Shown here one piece after another: positions 24,694 through 33,019 of a DNA stretch of 64,000 nucleotides. Origin of the DNA: Pseudomonas viridiflava (GTDB lineage: Bacteria > Pseudomonadota > Gammaproteobacteria > Pseudomonadales > Pseudomonadaceae); NCBI RefSeq assembly GCF_900602065.1, contig NZ_UWFN01000350.1:352288-416287 (forward strand), in the 5' to 3' direction. Under the pieces are notes generated by a model. The model made no database searches, had not been told where the DNA came from, and worked only from the letters and a program-made list of their open reading frames with translations. Position 1 is the stretch's first letter. Each line of letters begins with the position of its first letter. Made by a program: the position numbers and the translations under genes.

Positions 24694-24706
24694 GGAGGCG
24701 CAGAAC

Positions 24707-25579
24707 ATGTCCCATTCATCTGTTTCAGCCGCCGCCTCAGCCAACGCCGCCCGTCGTGGTAGCGCGGTGTCGCGCCGGATTCTGATCATCCTGTGCTGGC
24801 TGGTGTTTCTACTGTTCCTGGGTTTGCCGCTATTCATTGTGGTGTCTCAGGGGCTGAAAAACGGCCTCGGAGCGTTCTTTACGGCGATCCTGGAACCAGA
24901 CGCTCTGTCAGCCCTCAAGCTGACGGTTATCGCCGTGTTGATCTCGGTCCCGCTCAATCTGGTGTTCGGCGTCAGTGCCGCCTGGTGCGTGAGCAAGTAC
25001 TCGTTCCGTGGCAAAAGCATCCTGGTGACGCTGATCGACCTGCCGTTCTCGGTCTCGCCGGTCATTGCCGGTCTGGTCTACGTGCTGATGTTCGGTGCTC
25101 AAGGCTTTTTTGGACCGTGGCTGCAGGATCACGACATCCAGATCGTGTTCGCCTTGCCAGGCATTATCCTGGCGACCATCTTTGTTACCGTGCCTTTCGT
25201 GGCCCGTGAACTGATCCCGCTGATGCAGGAGCAGGGCACGCAGGAAGAAGAAGCGGCCCGGCTGCTGGGTGCGAATGGCTGGCAGATGTTCTGGCATGTG
25301 ACCGTGCCGAACATCAAATGGGGCCTGATCTATGGCGTGGTGCTCTGTACCGCACGAGCCATGGGTGAGTTCGGGGCGGTGTCGGTGGTTTCCGGGCACA
25401 TTCGCGGCGTCACCAATACCCTGCCGCTACACGTCGAAATTCTCTACAACGAGTACAACCACGTTGCAGCCTTTGCCGTGGCGAGCCTGTTGCTGATCCT
25501 TGCGCTGTTTATCCTGCTGCTCAAGCAGTGGAGCGAAGCGCGCATTAACCGTCTGCGCCAAAGTGCGGCGGAGGAATAA
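24707..25579 (+). CDS. cysW: Sulfate ABC transporter permease CysW
   Basis: 290 residues, six predicted helices, after a polar Ser/Ala-rich N terminus of about 22 residues. It pairs with CysT. The EAA loop reads QEEEAARLLGANGWQMFWHVTVP, and the following VLCTARAMGEFGAVSVVSG stretch is typical of CysW. The start is well supported by TGAGGAGG about ten bases upstream. cysA begins four bases after the stop. Confidence 0.97.
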   Translation: MSHSSVSAAASANAARRGSAVSRRILIILCWLVFLLFLGLPLFIVVSQGLKNGLGAFFTAILEPDALSALKLTVIAVLISVPLNLVFGVSAAWCVSKYSFRGKSILVTLIDLPFSVSPVIAGLVYVLMFGAQGFFGPWLQDHDIQIVFALPGIILATIFVTVPFVARELIPLMQEQGTQEEEAARLLGANGWQMFWHVTVPNIKWGLIYGVVLCTARAMGEFGAVSVVSGHIRGVTNTLPLHVEILYNEYNHVAAFAVASLLLILALFILLLKQWSEARINRLRQSAAEE

Positions 25580-25582
25580 TTC

Positions 25583-26569
25583 ATGTCGATCGAAGTCCGT
25601 AATGTCAGCAAGAACTTCAATGCCTTCAAGGCCCTGAACAGCATCAATCTGGACATCCAGAGTGGCGAGCTGGTGGCGTTGTTAGGCCCGTCCGGCTGCG
25701 GCAAGACTACCTTGCTGCGCATTATTGCCGGCCTGGAAACACCCGACGACGGCAGCATCGTTTTCCACGGTGAAGACGTTTCCGGCCATGACGTGCGTGA
25801 TCGCAACGTCGGTTTCGTGTTCCAGCACTACGCGCTGTTCCGCCACATGACCGTGTTTGACAACGTCGCATTCGGTCTGCGTATGAAACCCAAGAATCAG
25901 CGCCCGAATGAAAGCCAGATCGCGGTCAAGGTTCACGAACTGCTGAACATGGTTCAACTGGACTGGCTGGCTGATCGCTATCCGGAGCAACTGTCCGGTG
26001 GCCAGCGTCAGCGTATCGCCCTGGCCCGTGCCTTGGCGGTAGAGCCCAAAGTGCTGCTGCTGGATGAGCCGTTTGGTGCGCTGGATGCCAAGGTGCGTAA
26101 AGAGCTGCGTCGCTGGTTGGCGCGTCTGCACGAAGACATCAACCTGACCTCGGTTTTCGTGACCCACGACCAGGAAGAAGCCATGGAAGTGGCCGACCGC
26201 ATTGTGGTCATGAACAAAGGGGTGATCGAGCAGATCGGCTCGCCGGGCGAAGTGTACGAAAACCCGGCCAGCGATTTCGTTTACCACTTCCTGGGGGACT
26301 CCAACCGTCTGCATGTGGGCGAAGAGCATGTGCTGTTCCGTCCGCATGAAGTGTCGCTGTCACGCTCCGAGCTGGAAGGCCACCACGCAGCCGAAGTCCG
26401 GGACATTCGGCCACTGGGCGCAACCACCCGTATCACGCTGAGAGTGGAAGGGCAGAGCGAACTGATCGAAGCCGAAGTGGTGAAAGATCACGACAGCCTG
26501 ACCGGTCTGGCGCGGGGTGAAACGCTGTTCTTCAAGCCGAAGGTCTGGCAGAAGGTCGCGAATATCTAA
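25583..26569 (+). CDS. cysA: Sulfate/thiosulfate ABC transporter ATPase CysA
   Basis: 328 residues. It hydrolyses ATP to drive sulfate uptake. Walker A is GPSGCGKTT (about 35-43), signature LSGGQRQR, Walker B VLLLDEPFGALD and switch VTHDQEEAMEV. The C-terminal third (about 235-328) is the TOBE-like regulatory domain with FRPHEVSL. GGAGG sits before the ATG. It ends the operon; a REP doublet follows within 13 bases. The TOBE end looks complete and matches CysA length in pseudomonads. Confidence 0.97.
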   Translation: MSIEVRNVSKNFNAFKALNSINLDIQSGELVALLGPSGCGKTTLLRIIAGLETPDDGSIVFHGEDVSGHDVRDRNVGFVFQHYALFRHMTVFDNVAFGLRMKPKNQRPNESQIAVKVHELLNMVQLDWLADRYPEQLSGGQRQRIALARALAVEPKVLLLDEPFGALDAKVRKELRRWLARLHEDINLTSVFVTHDQEEAMEVADRIVVMNKGVIEQIGSPGEVYENPASDFVYHFLGDSNRLHVGEEHVLFRPHEVSLSRSELEGHHAAEVRDIRPLGATTRITLRVEGQSELIEAEVVKDHDSLTGLARGETLFFKPKVWQKVANI

Positions 26570-26581
26570 GGACTAAGCCAC

Positions 26582-26657
26582 CTGTAGGAGCTGCCGAAGG
26601 CTGCGAAGAGCGGTGTGTCTGACCCACAGCTTTCGCAGCCTTCGGCAGCTCCTACAG
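26582..26657. repeat. REP pair, GTAGGAGCTGCCGAAGGC class
   Basis: Inverted arms CTGTAGGAGCTGCCGAAGGC and its reverse, lying between the convergent ends of cysA and the DUF962 gene, where it may act as a shared 3' structure. Confidence 0.85.
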
Positions 26658-26670
26658 ATATTCGATGTGT

Positions 26671-27195
26671 TTAAACCGCCTGCTTCAAATCCCGCTTGCG
26701 CACCGGCCCGACTCTTTCTTCAATCGCATGCTGCAACGGCTTGCGTATCCCCATCAGAAACGCCAACTCAGCCACCACAAACAACGGGCCTATGATCAGG
26801 CCGCTCACGTCATCGATGAACGCTGGTTTGCGGCCTTCGTAATAGTGACCGACAAACTGGATGATCCAGCCCGCCACGAACAAGCCCACTCCGGCGCTGA
26901 GCCAGATCATGGTCGCTTGCTGCGCAAGACCGGCTCCAGCCCACAGGCACAGCCCCAGCAATACGCCCATTAACACACCGAACGGCCGATCAAGGCGCAG
27001 ATAGAAGACGGTCGATGCCAGGGCGACCAGCGCGGCGGGTGACATCCACACGCCGCCGATCATCCAGCCGGGGCGTGAGAGCAGGACCGCCACCGCGATG
27101 ACGATCAGCGGAATTCCTACAAAGTGTGTCGCAATATTCCGCGAGTCGCGGTGGTAGGCGGCGTATTGACTGAGATGGTCTGTGAGGTTTTTCAT
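26671..27195 (-). CDS. Mpo1-like (DUF962) membrane protein
   Basis: 174 residues, four predicted membrane helices. Conserved signature blocks are HRDSRNIATHFVGIPL near the N terminus and GWIIQFVGHYYEGRKPAF in the middle; the His residues of both blocks are the iron ligands of the yeast homologue Mpo1, a 2-hydroxy fatty acid alpha-dioxygenase. A similar fatty-acid shortening role is therefore possible but untested in this setting. The C terminus is basic and cytosolic. It converges on cysA and is divergent from the Crp-like gene at 27279, sharing an 80-base intergenic promoter region. Confidence 0.85.
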   Translation of the reverse strand: MKNLTDHLSQYAAYHRDSRNIATHFVGIPLIVIAVAVLLSRPGWMIGGVWMSPAALVALASTVFYLRLDRPFGVLMGVLLGLCLWAGAGLAQQATMIWLSAGVGLFVAGWIIQFVGHYYEGRKPAFIDDVSGLIIGPLFVVAELAFLMGIRKPLQHAIEERVGPVRKRDLKQAV

Positions 27196-27278
27196 TATTA
27201 TTCCTCTTTTAGCGATAAACGATTCTGCTACGGTTTCGTCTTTAACGCGATGCGATCAGTAATAACAGGGAGCACTAG

Positions 27279-27998
27279 ATGACAAATGGAGCTGGATGGC
27301 ACTCGCGCCTGATGAACGACCCTTGGTTCGGTCATCTGCCTGCCGCTTTGCAGGATAGCTTGTTGGGCGCGGCTCGCCAGACGCGAAAAACGCCGGGCAA
27401 ATTTTTGTTCGAAAAGGGCGATGAACCCTGTGGTTTATATGCGCTTGTAGAGGGTTCGGTGCGCGTTGGCGGCGCCCTTGATCAACGTCTGGTGCCACGT
27501 CTTGAGCACGTCCGCACACCTTATTGGTTTGGAGAGGTCTCGTTGTTTGACGGCATGCCGCGCCGGTTCGATGTCTATTCCATGGAGCAGAGCATCTTTC
27601 TTCATGTGCCCCAGTCGGTCCTCAACGAACTGCTGGAGGAAAACCCGGCTCACTGGCGTCCCTTCGCTGACCTTCTCAGCCAGAAAATGGGCGTCAATCT
27701 GCTGCGTCCTGATTGCATCAAATTGCTGACTCCCAAGGCGCGGGTGGCGTGGCGCTTGTTGATGCTTGCCGAAGGCTATGGTCATCTCAGTCATGCGCGG
27801 CGTCTGATCGGTTTTGATGAAATAGACGCGCAACGCACGGCAGATCTGTCACCGTCAGAGTTGCTTGACGTGCTGCAGGACCTGCATCAACGCAAGATTT
27901 TGCGCATGGGCGACGAGCAGGTAGAGATCTTCGATGTGATCAAACTGCGCAAGGCGGCCAACACCCAGCGCGCCAAGTCGTTATGCTTGACGCCTTAA
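27279..27998 (+). CDS. Crp/Fnr-family transcriptional regulator
   Basis: 239 residues. The N-terminal cyclic-nucleotide-binding-like beta roll (about 20-130) includes GKFLFEKGDEPCGLYALVEGSVRV and WFGEVSLFDGMPRRFDVYS. A dimerisation helix follows, then a C-terminal domain (about 165-225) in place of the Crp helix-turn-helix: RLIGFDEIDAQRTADLSPSELLDVLQDLHQRKILRM. No cluster of Fnr-type cysteines is seen, so it is not an Fe-S oxygen sensor. The ligand is unknown. It starts a two-gene unit with the response regulator 15 bases downstream, suggesting joint expression. Confidence 0.85.
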   Translation: MTNGAGWHSRLMNDPWFGHLPAALQDSLLGAARQTRKTPGKFLFEKGDEPCGLYALVEGSVRVGGALDQRLVPRLEHVRTPYWFGEVSLFDGMPRRFDVYSMEQSIFLHVPQSVLNELLEENPAHWRPFADLLSQKMGVNLLRPDCIKLLTPKARVAWRLLMLAEGYGHLSHARRLIGFDEIDAQRTADLSPSELLDVLQDLHQRKILRMGDEQVEIFDVIKLRKAANTQRAKSLCLTP

Positions 27999-28013
27999 TG
28001 ATCGAGGTGAGTC

Positions 28014-28694
28014 ATGCGGCTGCTGTTAGTGGAATACGATGCCAGGACGGCGAACGAGCTGGCTGAAGGCTTTGCCGAGTCGGGCTTTACGCTGGATGTG
28101 GCGCTCAATGGCCTGGACGGTCGCCACTTCGTAGAAGAGCAATGCTACGACCTGATCATTCTTGATGTGATGCTGCCAGGCCTCAACGGCTGGCAGCTGT
28201 TGCAACTGATCCGCCAGCGTGGTGCAACGCCGGTGCTGTTCCTGACCGCTCCGGATGCCATCGAAGATCGCCTGCGTGGCCTGGAGCTCGGCGTCGACGA
28301 TTACCTGCTTAAACCCTTCAGTTACGAAGAACTGCAGACCCGTGTGCGCAAACTGCTGCGTCGCGGCCCAATGGGCGATGCCGCCAGTATCAGCATTGCC
28401 GATCTGGAAATAGACATGGCACTGCAACGCGTCAGCCGTGGCGGTCAGCGCATTTCCATGGGCGAGAAAGAGTTTGCCTTATTGCAGTTGCTTGCCCGCC
28501 GTCAGGGTGAAGTCATCTCCCGGACCCACATCGCAGCAGAAATCTTCGACAACGACCTGCGGCCGGTCACTGTTGCCATCCAGCGCCTGCGCTCCAAAAT
28601 CGACGAGCGCTACCTTCCCAAACTGATTCATGCCGTGGGCGATGAAGACTATCAACTGGCATTGCTGGATGTCGAGGCGTTTGATTTGCGGTGA
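28014..28694 (+). CDS. OmpR/PhoB-family response regulator, no adjacent kinase
   Basis: 226 residues. The receiver (1-120) has the acceptor Asp51 in DLIILDVMLPGLNGW and Lys in DDYLLKPFSYEEL; one member of the usual acidic pair reads E-Y-D. The winged-helix domain (about 128-222) has KEFALLQLLARRQGEVISR and the recognition helix VTVAIQRLRSKIDE. It probably binds DNA as a phosphorylated dimer. No histidine kinase gene lies beside it. It is 15 bases from the Crp-like regulator and probably cotranscribed, an unusual pairing. Confidence 0.9.
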   Translation: MRLLLVEYDARTANELAEGFAESGFTLDVALNGLDGRHFVEEQCYDLIILDVMLPGLNGWQLLQLIRQRGATPVLFLTAPDAIEDRLRGLELGVDDYLLKPFSYEELQTRVRKLLRRGPMGDAASISIADLEIDMALQRVSRGGQRISMGEKEFALLQLLARRQGEVISRTHIAAEIFDNDLRPVTVAIQRLRSKIDERYLPKLIHAVGDEDYQLALLDVEAFDLR

Positions 28695-28758
28695 GCCGCT
28701 GGCTGGATGTGGAACGCAGTCCTGTGAGCAATTCTATGTTGGCCTGCAAACGCCCGCC

Positions 28759-28850
28759 CTGTGGGAGCGAATTCATTCGCGAAGGGGCCGGTACATCCGC
28801 AGCTTCCGTATCGCCTGAAATACCGCTTCCCGAATGAATTCGGTCCCACA
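28759..28850. repeat. REP doublet, GCGAATTCATTCGCGAA class, tandem unit 1
   Basis: CTGTGGGAGCGAATTCATTC faces GAATGAATTCGGTCCCACAG. Unit 2 repeats the doublet and its spacer 115 bases later. The remaining 28966-29133 shows only a 12-base palindrome, CGTCATATGACG at 29046-29057. Confidence 0.85.
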
Positions 28851-28873
28851 GGGTTTGAGTTTCAAGCGCGGAA

Positions 28874-28965
28874 CTGTGGGAGCGAATTCATTCGCGAAGG
28901 GGCCGGTACATCCGCGGCTTCCGTATCGCCTGAAATACCGCTTCCCGAATGAATTCGGTCCCACA
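28874..28965. repeat. REP doublet, GCGAATTCATTCGCGAA class, tandem unit 2
   Basis: Almost identical to 28759-28850 including the middle (GGGGCCGGTACATCCGCGGC) and the flank GAGTTTCAAGCGCGG, so the copy is recent. Confidence 0.85.
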
Positions 28966-29133
28966 GGGTTCGAGTTTCAAGCGCGGGAAGTGATTTGCGG
29001 CATCGGCGCCGGTCATAGCCCCGAAAATGACCGCCAAGTCATTAGTCGTCATATGACGCCGTGAAATACACCCATCTCCCAAACGACGCCCCAATAGCCC
29101 ATATCCAATGGTCTAACCCCCCTCGTCATCCCA

Positions 29134-29162
29134 TTGACAGTGTTACAAGGTGTGTCTATAAA
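29134..29162 (+). promoter_or_regulatory. Near-consensus sigma-70 promoter for the MFS gene
   Basis: TTGACA (29134-29139), a 17-base spacer and TATAAA (29157-29162). It lies about 260 bases before the transporter start. TTATACGATGACTAGG follows at the expected transcript start and could be a repressor site. No other gene fits it. Confidence 0.75.
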
Positions 29163-29421
29163 TCGCTTAGTTATACGATGACTAGGCGAAATCTCGATTT
29201 TCGCAACTATAAAAATAATACAAAGAGTAACAGCCCGATGAGCACTCCTGTTTCGCCTCCATGTGGACATCCGATCCCGCACTTCGCTGCCCCCACCGTG
29301 TCCCGACGACCCTGCGCATGCGCGCAAAGGGTGTCGCTGCGCACCTCACTCACGGCTGCTTTGTCGTAAACCCGTTTCTCGCACGCTGACTCGCCGCCAC
29401 TCCAATAACAAAGGTGAAGAG

Positions 29422-30729
29422 ATGAAAATAAAAGGAATTCGCTGGTGGATGGTCGGGCTGGTCACAGCCGGCCTGATCGTTAACTACCTGGCCCGTAACA
29501 CGCTGTCCGTGGCTGCGCCGACGCTAATGAGCGAGCTCAGCATCAGCACCGAGCAGTACTCGCACATCGTCGTTGCCTGGCAAGTGTGTTACGCGCTGAT
29601 GCAGCCGGTTGCCGGGTACATCATCGACGCCATTGGTACCAAAATGGGCTTCGCGATTTTTGCCGTCGCCTGGTCGGCCGCCTGTGCTGCCGCCGCTTTC
29701 GCCACAGGCTGGCAGAGCCTGGCGATTTTCCGCGGCATGCTCGGTCTTACCGAAGCGGCGGGCTTACCTGCGGGTGTCAAAGCCACCACTGAGTGGTTTC
29801 CGGCCAAAGAGCGTTCGGTAGCCATCGGCTGGTTCAACATCGGTTCTTCCATTGGTGCGCTGCTGGCGCCGCCTCTCGTGGTCTGGGCGATTCTGCAAAG
29901 CGGCTGGGAACTGGCGTTCCTGATCGTTGGCGGGCTGGGTATTGTCTGGAGCGGCCTGTGGCTGGTGCTTTATAAGCACCCGCGTGATCAGAAGCGTTTG
30001 AGTGAAACCGAGCGCGACTACATCCTCAGTGGCCAGGAATCACACTTCAAAGATGTACCGACGCAGAAGGGCAGCTGGAAAAAGATCATCACCAGCCGTA
30101 ATTTTTATGCGATCGCTTCGGCACGGATCCTGTCCGAGCCAGCCTGGCAGACCTTCAACGCGTGGATCCCCTTGTACTTGATGACTGAGCGGCACATGAA
30201 CATCAAAGAAATCGCCATGTTCGCCTGGCTGCCATTCCTCGCAGCCGATATCGGTTGTGTGCTGGGCGGCTACCTGAGCCCGTTTTTCCATAAGCATCTC
30301 AAGGTTTCGCTGTTCACCTCGCGCAAACTGGTGTTGCTGTTCGGCGCGTCCTGCATGATCGGCCCTGCATGTATTGGTCTGGTTGAAAGCCCTTACACGG
30401 CTATTGCTCTGCTCTGCATCGGGGGCTTCGCGCATCAAACGCTGTCCGGCGCGCTTTACTCCATTACTTCGGACTCGTTTGGCAAAAACGAAGTCGCGAC
30501 GGCTACCGGCATGGGTGGCATGTTCGGCTATCTCGGCGCGGCGGCGTTTACCCTGGTATTCGGCGTGCTCGTCACCAAAATCGGCTACAGCCCTCTGTTT
30601 GTAGTGCTGGCCATCTTCGACATCGTAGCGGCCATCGTGGTCTGGAATGTGGCCCGGGAACTGCCGAAGCAACCGCAGCCAGCTGAAACCGTTCATCCGG
30701 AAGGTGCGCCGCTTTTGCCGACGGCTTGA
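29422..30729 (+). CDS. MFS transporter, anion:cation symporter (hexuronate/sugar-acid type)
   Basis: 435 residues with 12 predicted helices. The start is the ATG at 29422 after AAGGTGAAGAG; the open frame runs 53 codons further upstream but that part is Arg/His/Cys-rich and unlike protein. The motif RWWMVGLVTAGLIVNYLARNTLSVAAPTL, the TEAAGLPAGVKATTEWFP block and ERSVAIGWFNIGSSIGALLAPP are typical of ExuT/GudP-like transporters for hexuronates, glucarate or galactonate. No sugar-acid catabolic gene or regulator lies nearby, so it stands alone. A near-consensus promoter and a long leader precede it. Confidence 0.88.
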   Translation: MKIKGIRWWMVGLVTAGLIVNYLARNTLSVAAPTLMSELSISTEQYSHIVVAWQVCYALMQPVAGYIIDAIGTKMGFAIFAVAWSAACAAAAFATGWQSLAIFRGMLGLTEAAGLPAGVKATTEWFPAKERSVAIGWFNIGSSIGALLAPPLVVWAILQSGWELAFLIVGGLGIVWSGLWLVLYKHPRDQKRLSETERDYILSGQESHFKDVPTQKGSWKKIITSRNFYAIASARILSEPAWQTFNAWIPLYLMTERHMNIKEIAMFAWLPFLAADIGCVLGGYLSPFFHKHLKVSLFTSRKLVLLFGASCMIGPACIGLVESPYTAIALLCIGGFAHQTLSGALYSITSDSFGKNEVATATGMGGMFGYLGAAAFTLVFGVLVTKIGYSPLFVVLAIFDIVAAIVVWNVARELPKQPQPAETVHPEGAPLLPTA

Positions 30730-30753
30730 TCCGTCCTTCTGTAAACCCAATCG

Positions 30754-30828
30754 CTGTAGGAGCTGCCGCAGGCTGCGATGGCGATGTATCTGTCCCGCTA
30801 CCATCGCAGCCTGCGGCAGCTCCTACAG
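30754..30828. repeat. REP pair, GTAGGAGCTGCCGCAGGC class
   Basis: Inverted arms CTGTAGGAGCTGCCGCAGGC and its reverse around a short centre, downstream of the MFS gene. The rest of the gap to 31062 is AT-rich with no gene seen. Confidence 0.85.
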
Positions 30829-31062
30829 ATAAGCCTCCGTCGCCTATCTGTAACAAACTTTGAGTACCTTCAACCGTGCCCACTGATGGAGGGCATCACA
30901 CAGCAGTTTTTATCGGGGTTGTTCCTTAGGCAGGGGACGACCCCTTTTTTTGCCTTGTATATTCTTTTTAGCTATTGCTTGATAGCTTCTTATTCCTTAA
31001 CGGATATATGTCGCCTCCTTATACTGCGCTCAATGAATGCATCCATGCAGGAGGCCGACCCT

Positions 31063-31644
31063 ATGCATAAAGAATCGATCCGCTATTTGATCGTGCCAGG
31101 CTGGCAAGGGTCAGGCGATGAGCATTGGCAAACCCATTGGCAAAACAGCCTGCCTAATAGCGCTCGCGTCGAACAAGCCGATTGGCTCAAGCCGCGTCGC
31201 GAAGACTGGGTCGGAGAGCTGCAACGCAGTATCTCGGCGGACAGCACGCCGGTGATTCTGATTGCTCACAGTCTGGGGTGCATCACCGTCGCGCATTGGG
31301 CGCGGCTGGCTCCATTGGAGTCGCTGCGTCAGGTGCAGGGCGCTCTGCTGGTCGCGCCTGCTGATGTCGAGCGGCCTGCCTGCTCGCCTGCGTTGCGCAA
31401 CTTCGCGCCGATCCCCAAGGATCTGCTGCCATTCCCGACCCAGATCGTCACCTCGGATAACGACGCTGCGGTCAGCACTCAGCGGGCCCTTGAGATGGCC
31501 CGGGACTGGGGCGCCGAAACCGGCATTCTCAGCCAGGCCGGGCACATCAACGTCAAGTCAGGGCATCGCCGCTGGGAACAAGGCTTCGCTTACCTGTATC
31601 GCCTGCAGAGCCGAATGGAACATCACGCACGGCGTCGCGCATGA
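31063..31644 (+). CDS. RBBP9/YdeN-family alpha/beta hydrolase
   Basis: 193 residues from the ATG at 31063 with AGGAGG about nine bases upstream. The serine hydrolase triad is visible: nucleophile in LIAHSLGC (Ser about 70), Asp in VTSDNDAAVS and His in SQAGHINVKSGH. The start YLIVPGWQGSGDEHWQTHW is diagnostic of the family. Substrate unknown; cytoplasmic. It lies 94 bases upstream of the sigma-54-activator-like gene on the same strand and the two probably form a unit. In pseudomonads such a pair is found near sulfur-source genes, as I recall. Confidence 0.85.
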   Translation: MHKESIRYLIVPGWQGSGDEHWQTHWQNSLPNSARVEQADWLKPRREDWVGELQRSISADSTPVILIAHSLGCITVAHWARLAPLESLRQVQGALLVAPADVERPACSPALRNFAPIPKDLLPFPTQIVTSDNDAAVSTQRALEMARDWGAETGILSQAGHINVKSGHRRWEQGFAYLYRLQSRMEHHARRRA

Positions 31645-31738
31645 ACCTATGCAGCGCGAAACGTATCGCGCTTGCTTCCACGATCCATTTTATTTTTTAA
31701 CGTTTGAGCCGTCGCAAGGGCTCAGGCGGGAGTTTGTC

Positions 31739-32668
31739 ATGAGCCTTAATGAAACCTTCGGTCAGCCGTTATTGACCTTCCCCGATGCAGAAAAAAGCCC
31801 GCTGAGCATCCGTGCCAAGGCGCTGGTATTTATCGATCCGCGTTCGCGTCAGCTTCGTGAGGAAATGGAACAGCTGGCGCCCCGGGCGCTGCCGGTATTG
31901 ATTCGTGGCGAGTCCGGCACCGGTAAAGAGCTGTTGGCGCGACATATCCATCGTGGCAGCGACCGCACGGGGTTGTTCGTCTCGGTCAACTGCGGCGCGA
32001 TCAGCCCGACCTATGCTGACGCCGAGCTGTTTGGCTATGCCGCCGGTGCCCACAGTGGTTCGGCCAGCAGTCGCGCGGGATGGTTTGGTTCAGCCAATGG
32101 CGGCACGCTTTATCTGGATGAGATAGGCGACTTGCCGTTACCGATCCAGATCAAGTTACTGGCTGCTCTGGAGAATCACGAAGTTACCCGCGTCGGCGCG
32201 CATCAACCGAGCCCGGTAGACGTGCGGCTGGTTGCCGCTACCAGCATTGATCTGGCGCAAGCCGTAGCCGCTGGCAAATTCCACGAGCGGCTTTTTCATT
32301 ACCTTAGCGAAGGCAATCTGGAGCTACCGCCCTTGCGCGAGCAACCAGGCAATATCCTGCCGCTGGCGGAATATTTTCTTGGCATCTATAGCCAGCGCTT
32401 GAACCTGGCTGTGCCGCTGATCAGTGAAGCGGCGCAGCAGGTCCTCGAAGCCCACATCTGGTCGGGCAACACCCGGGAACTGGAGAACGTCATCCACTTT
32501 GCGCTGCTGGTCAGCAGTGGTGACGAGATTTTGCCGGAGCATCTGAACCTGCCTGTCAGCGTCGATCCGTTGGTAGAAATTGAACGCCTTGTAGGAAAAG
32601 TTCTTGTTGATGCAAAGGTTGAACAACTCTTTGCATTGAGGCGTTTGGTTGAGGGGATTCATTTCTAG
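31739..32668 (+). CDS. Sigma-54 activator-like AAA+ protein lacking a DNA-binding domain (SfnR-like)
   Basis: 309 residues from the ATG at 31739 (GGGAG upstream). The AAA+ domain has Walker A RGESGTGKE, Walker B GGTLYLDEIGDL and the NTRELENVIHFALL end. The loop that normally reads GAFTGA and touches sigma-54 reads GAHSGS. Neither an N-terminal receiver nor the C-terminal Fis-type helix-turn-helix is present: the protein stops after LVEGIHF and no HTH is found in other frames before the terminator. It resembles SfnR-type activators of sulfone and sulfonate use. It may need a DNA-bound partner, act as a regulator of another activator, or be a truncated relic. Confidence 0.75.
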   Translation: MSLNETFGQPLLTFPDAEKSPLSIRAKALVFIDPRSRQLREEMEQLAPRALPVLIRGESGTGKELLARHIHRGSDRTGLFVSVNCGAISPTYADAELFGYAAGAHSGSASSRAGWFGSANGGTLYLDEIGDLPLPIQIKLLAALENHEVTRVGAHQPSPVDVRLVAATSIDLAQAVAAGKFHERLFHYLSEGNLELPPLREQPGNILPLAEYFLGIYSQRLNLAVPLISEAAQQVLEAHIWSGNTRELENVIHFALLVSSGDEILPEHLNLPVSVDPLVEIERLVGKVLVDAKVEQLFALRRLVEGIHF

Positions 32669-32711
32669 TCAATTTACACCTTCATTCAGGCTTAACGCTT
32701 CAAGATTCGGC

Positions 32712-32746
32712 AGCTGCGACCTTCACTTGGGTCGCAGCTTTTTTTT
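32712..32746 (+). terminator. Rho-independent terminator
   Basis: AGCTGCGACC and GGTCGCAGCT form a perfect 10-bp stem followed by eight T residues, 44 bases after the AAA+ gene stop. Confidence 0.95.
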
Positions 32747-33019
32747 GCTCCAAATTTAATGCCTTCAAGATAGCTTACATGGAACGGGGAAGTTTCTTAC
32801 ATGGTGAGGTTGCCTTGCCTATTATTTTTCTTCTAGGAGTGCAAATTCCAGCTGCTGTTTATTACCGCTGATTTCAACTGCTAGACAGGGTAAAAACTTT
32901 AGTCCACGCTGGTTTCAACGTTATGTAAGACCTGTTGTTTTTAGGCGTCGCGTTATTGTTAAGTTAATAAACTCTTCATTACAAATTGATATTACCTTTC
33001 ATTTATGTAGGCTATTTTT
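32747..33019. other. AT-rich intergenic leader of the Rhs genes
   Basis: No gene seen. The base composition is clearly AT-richer than the flanks, as in the Rhs genes that follow, consistent with acquired DNA. Confidence 0.5.

Noticed and set aside
28759..28965. CRISPR-like array (regular repeats)
   Set aside because: Only two units, each internally palindromic with near-identical spacers; these are REP doublets and no cas gene is near.
28761..29064. Short frames with NSFAKGPVHP or EFIREGAG repeats
   Set aside because: They are translations of REP doublets, which recur at many loci in any frame.
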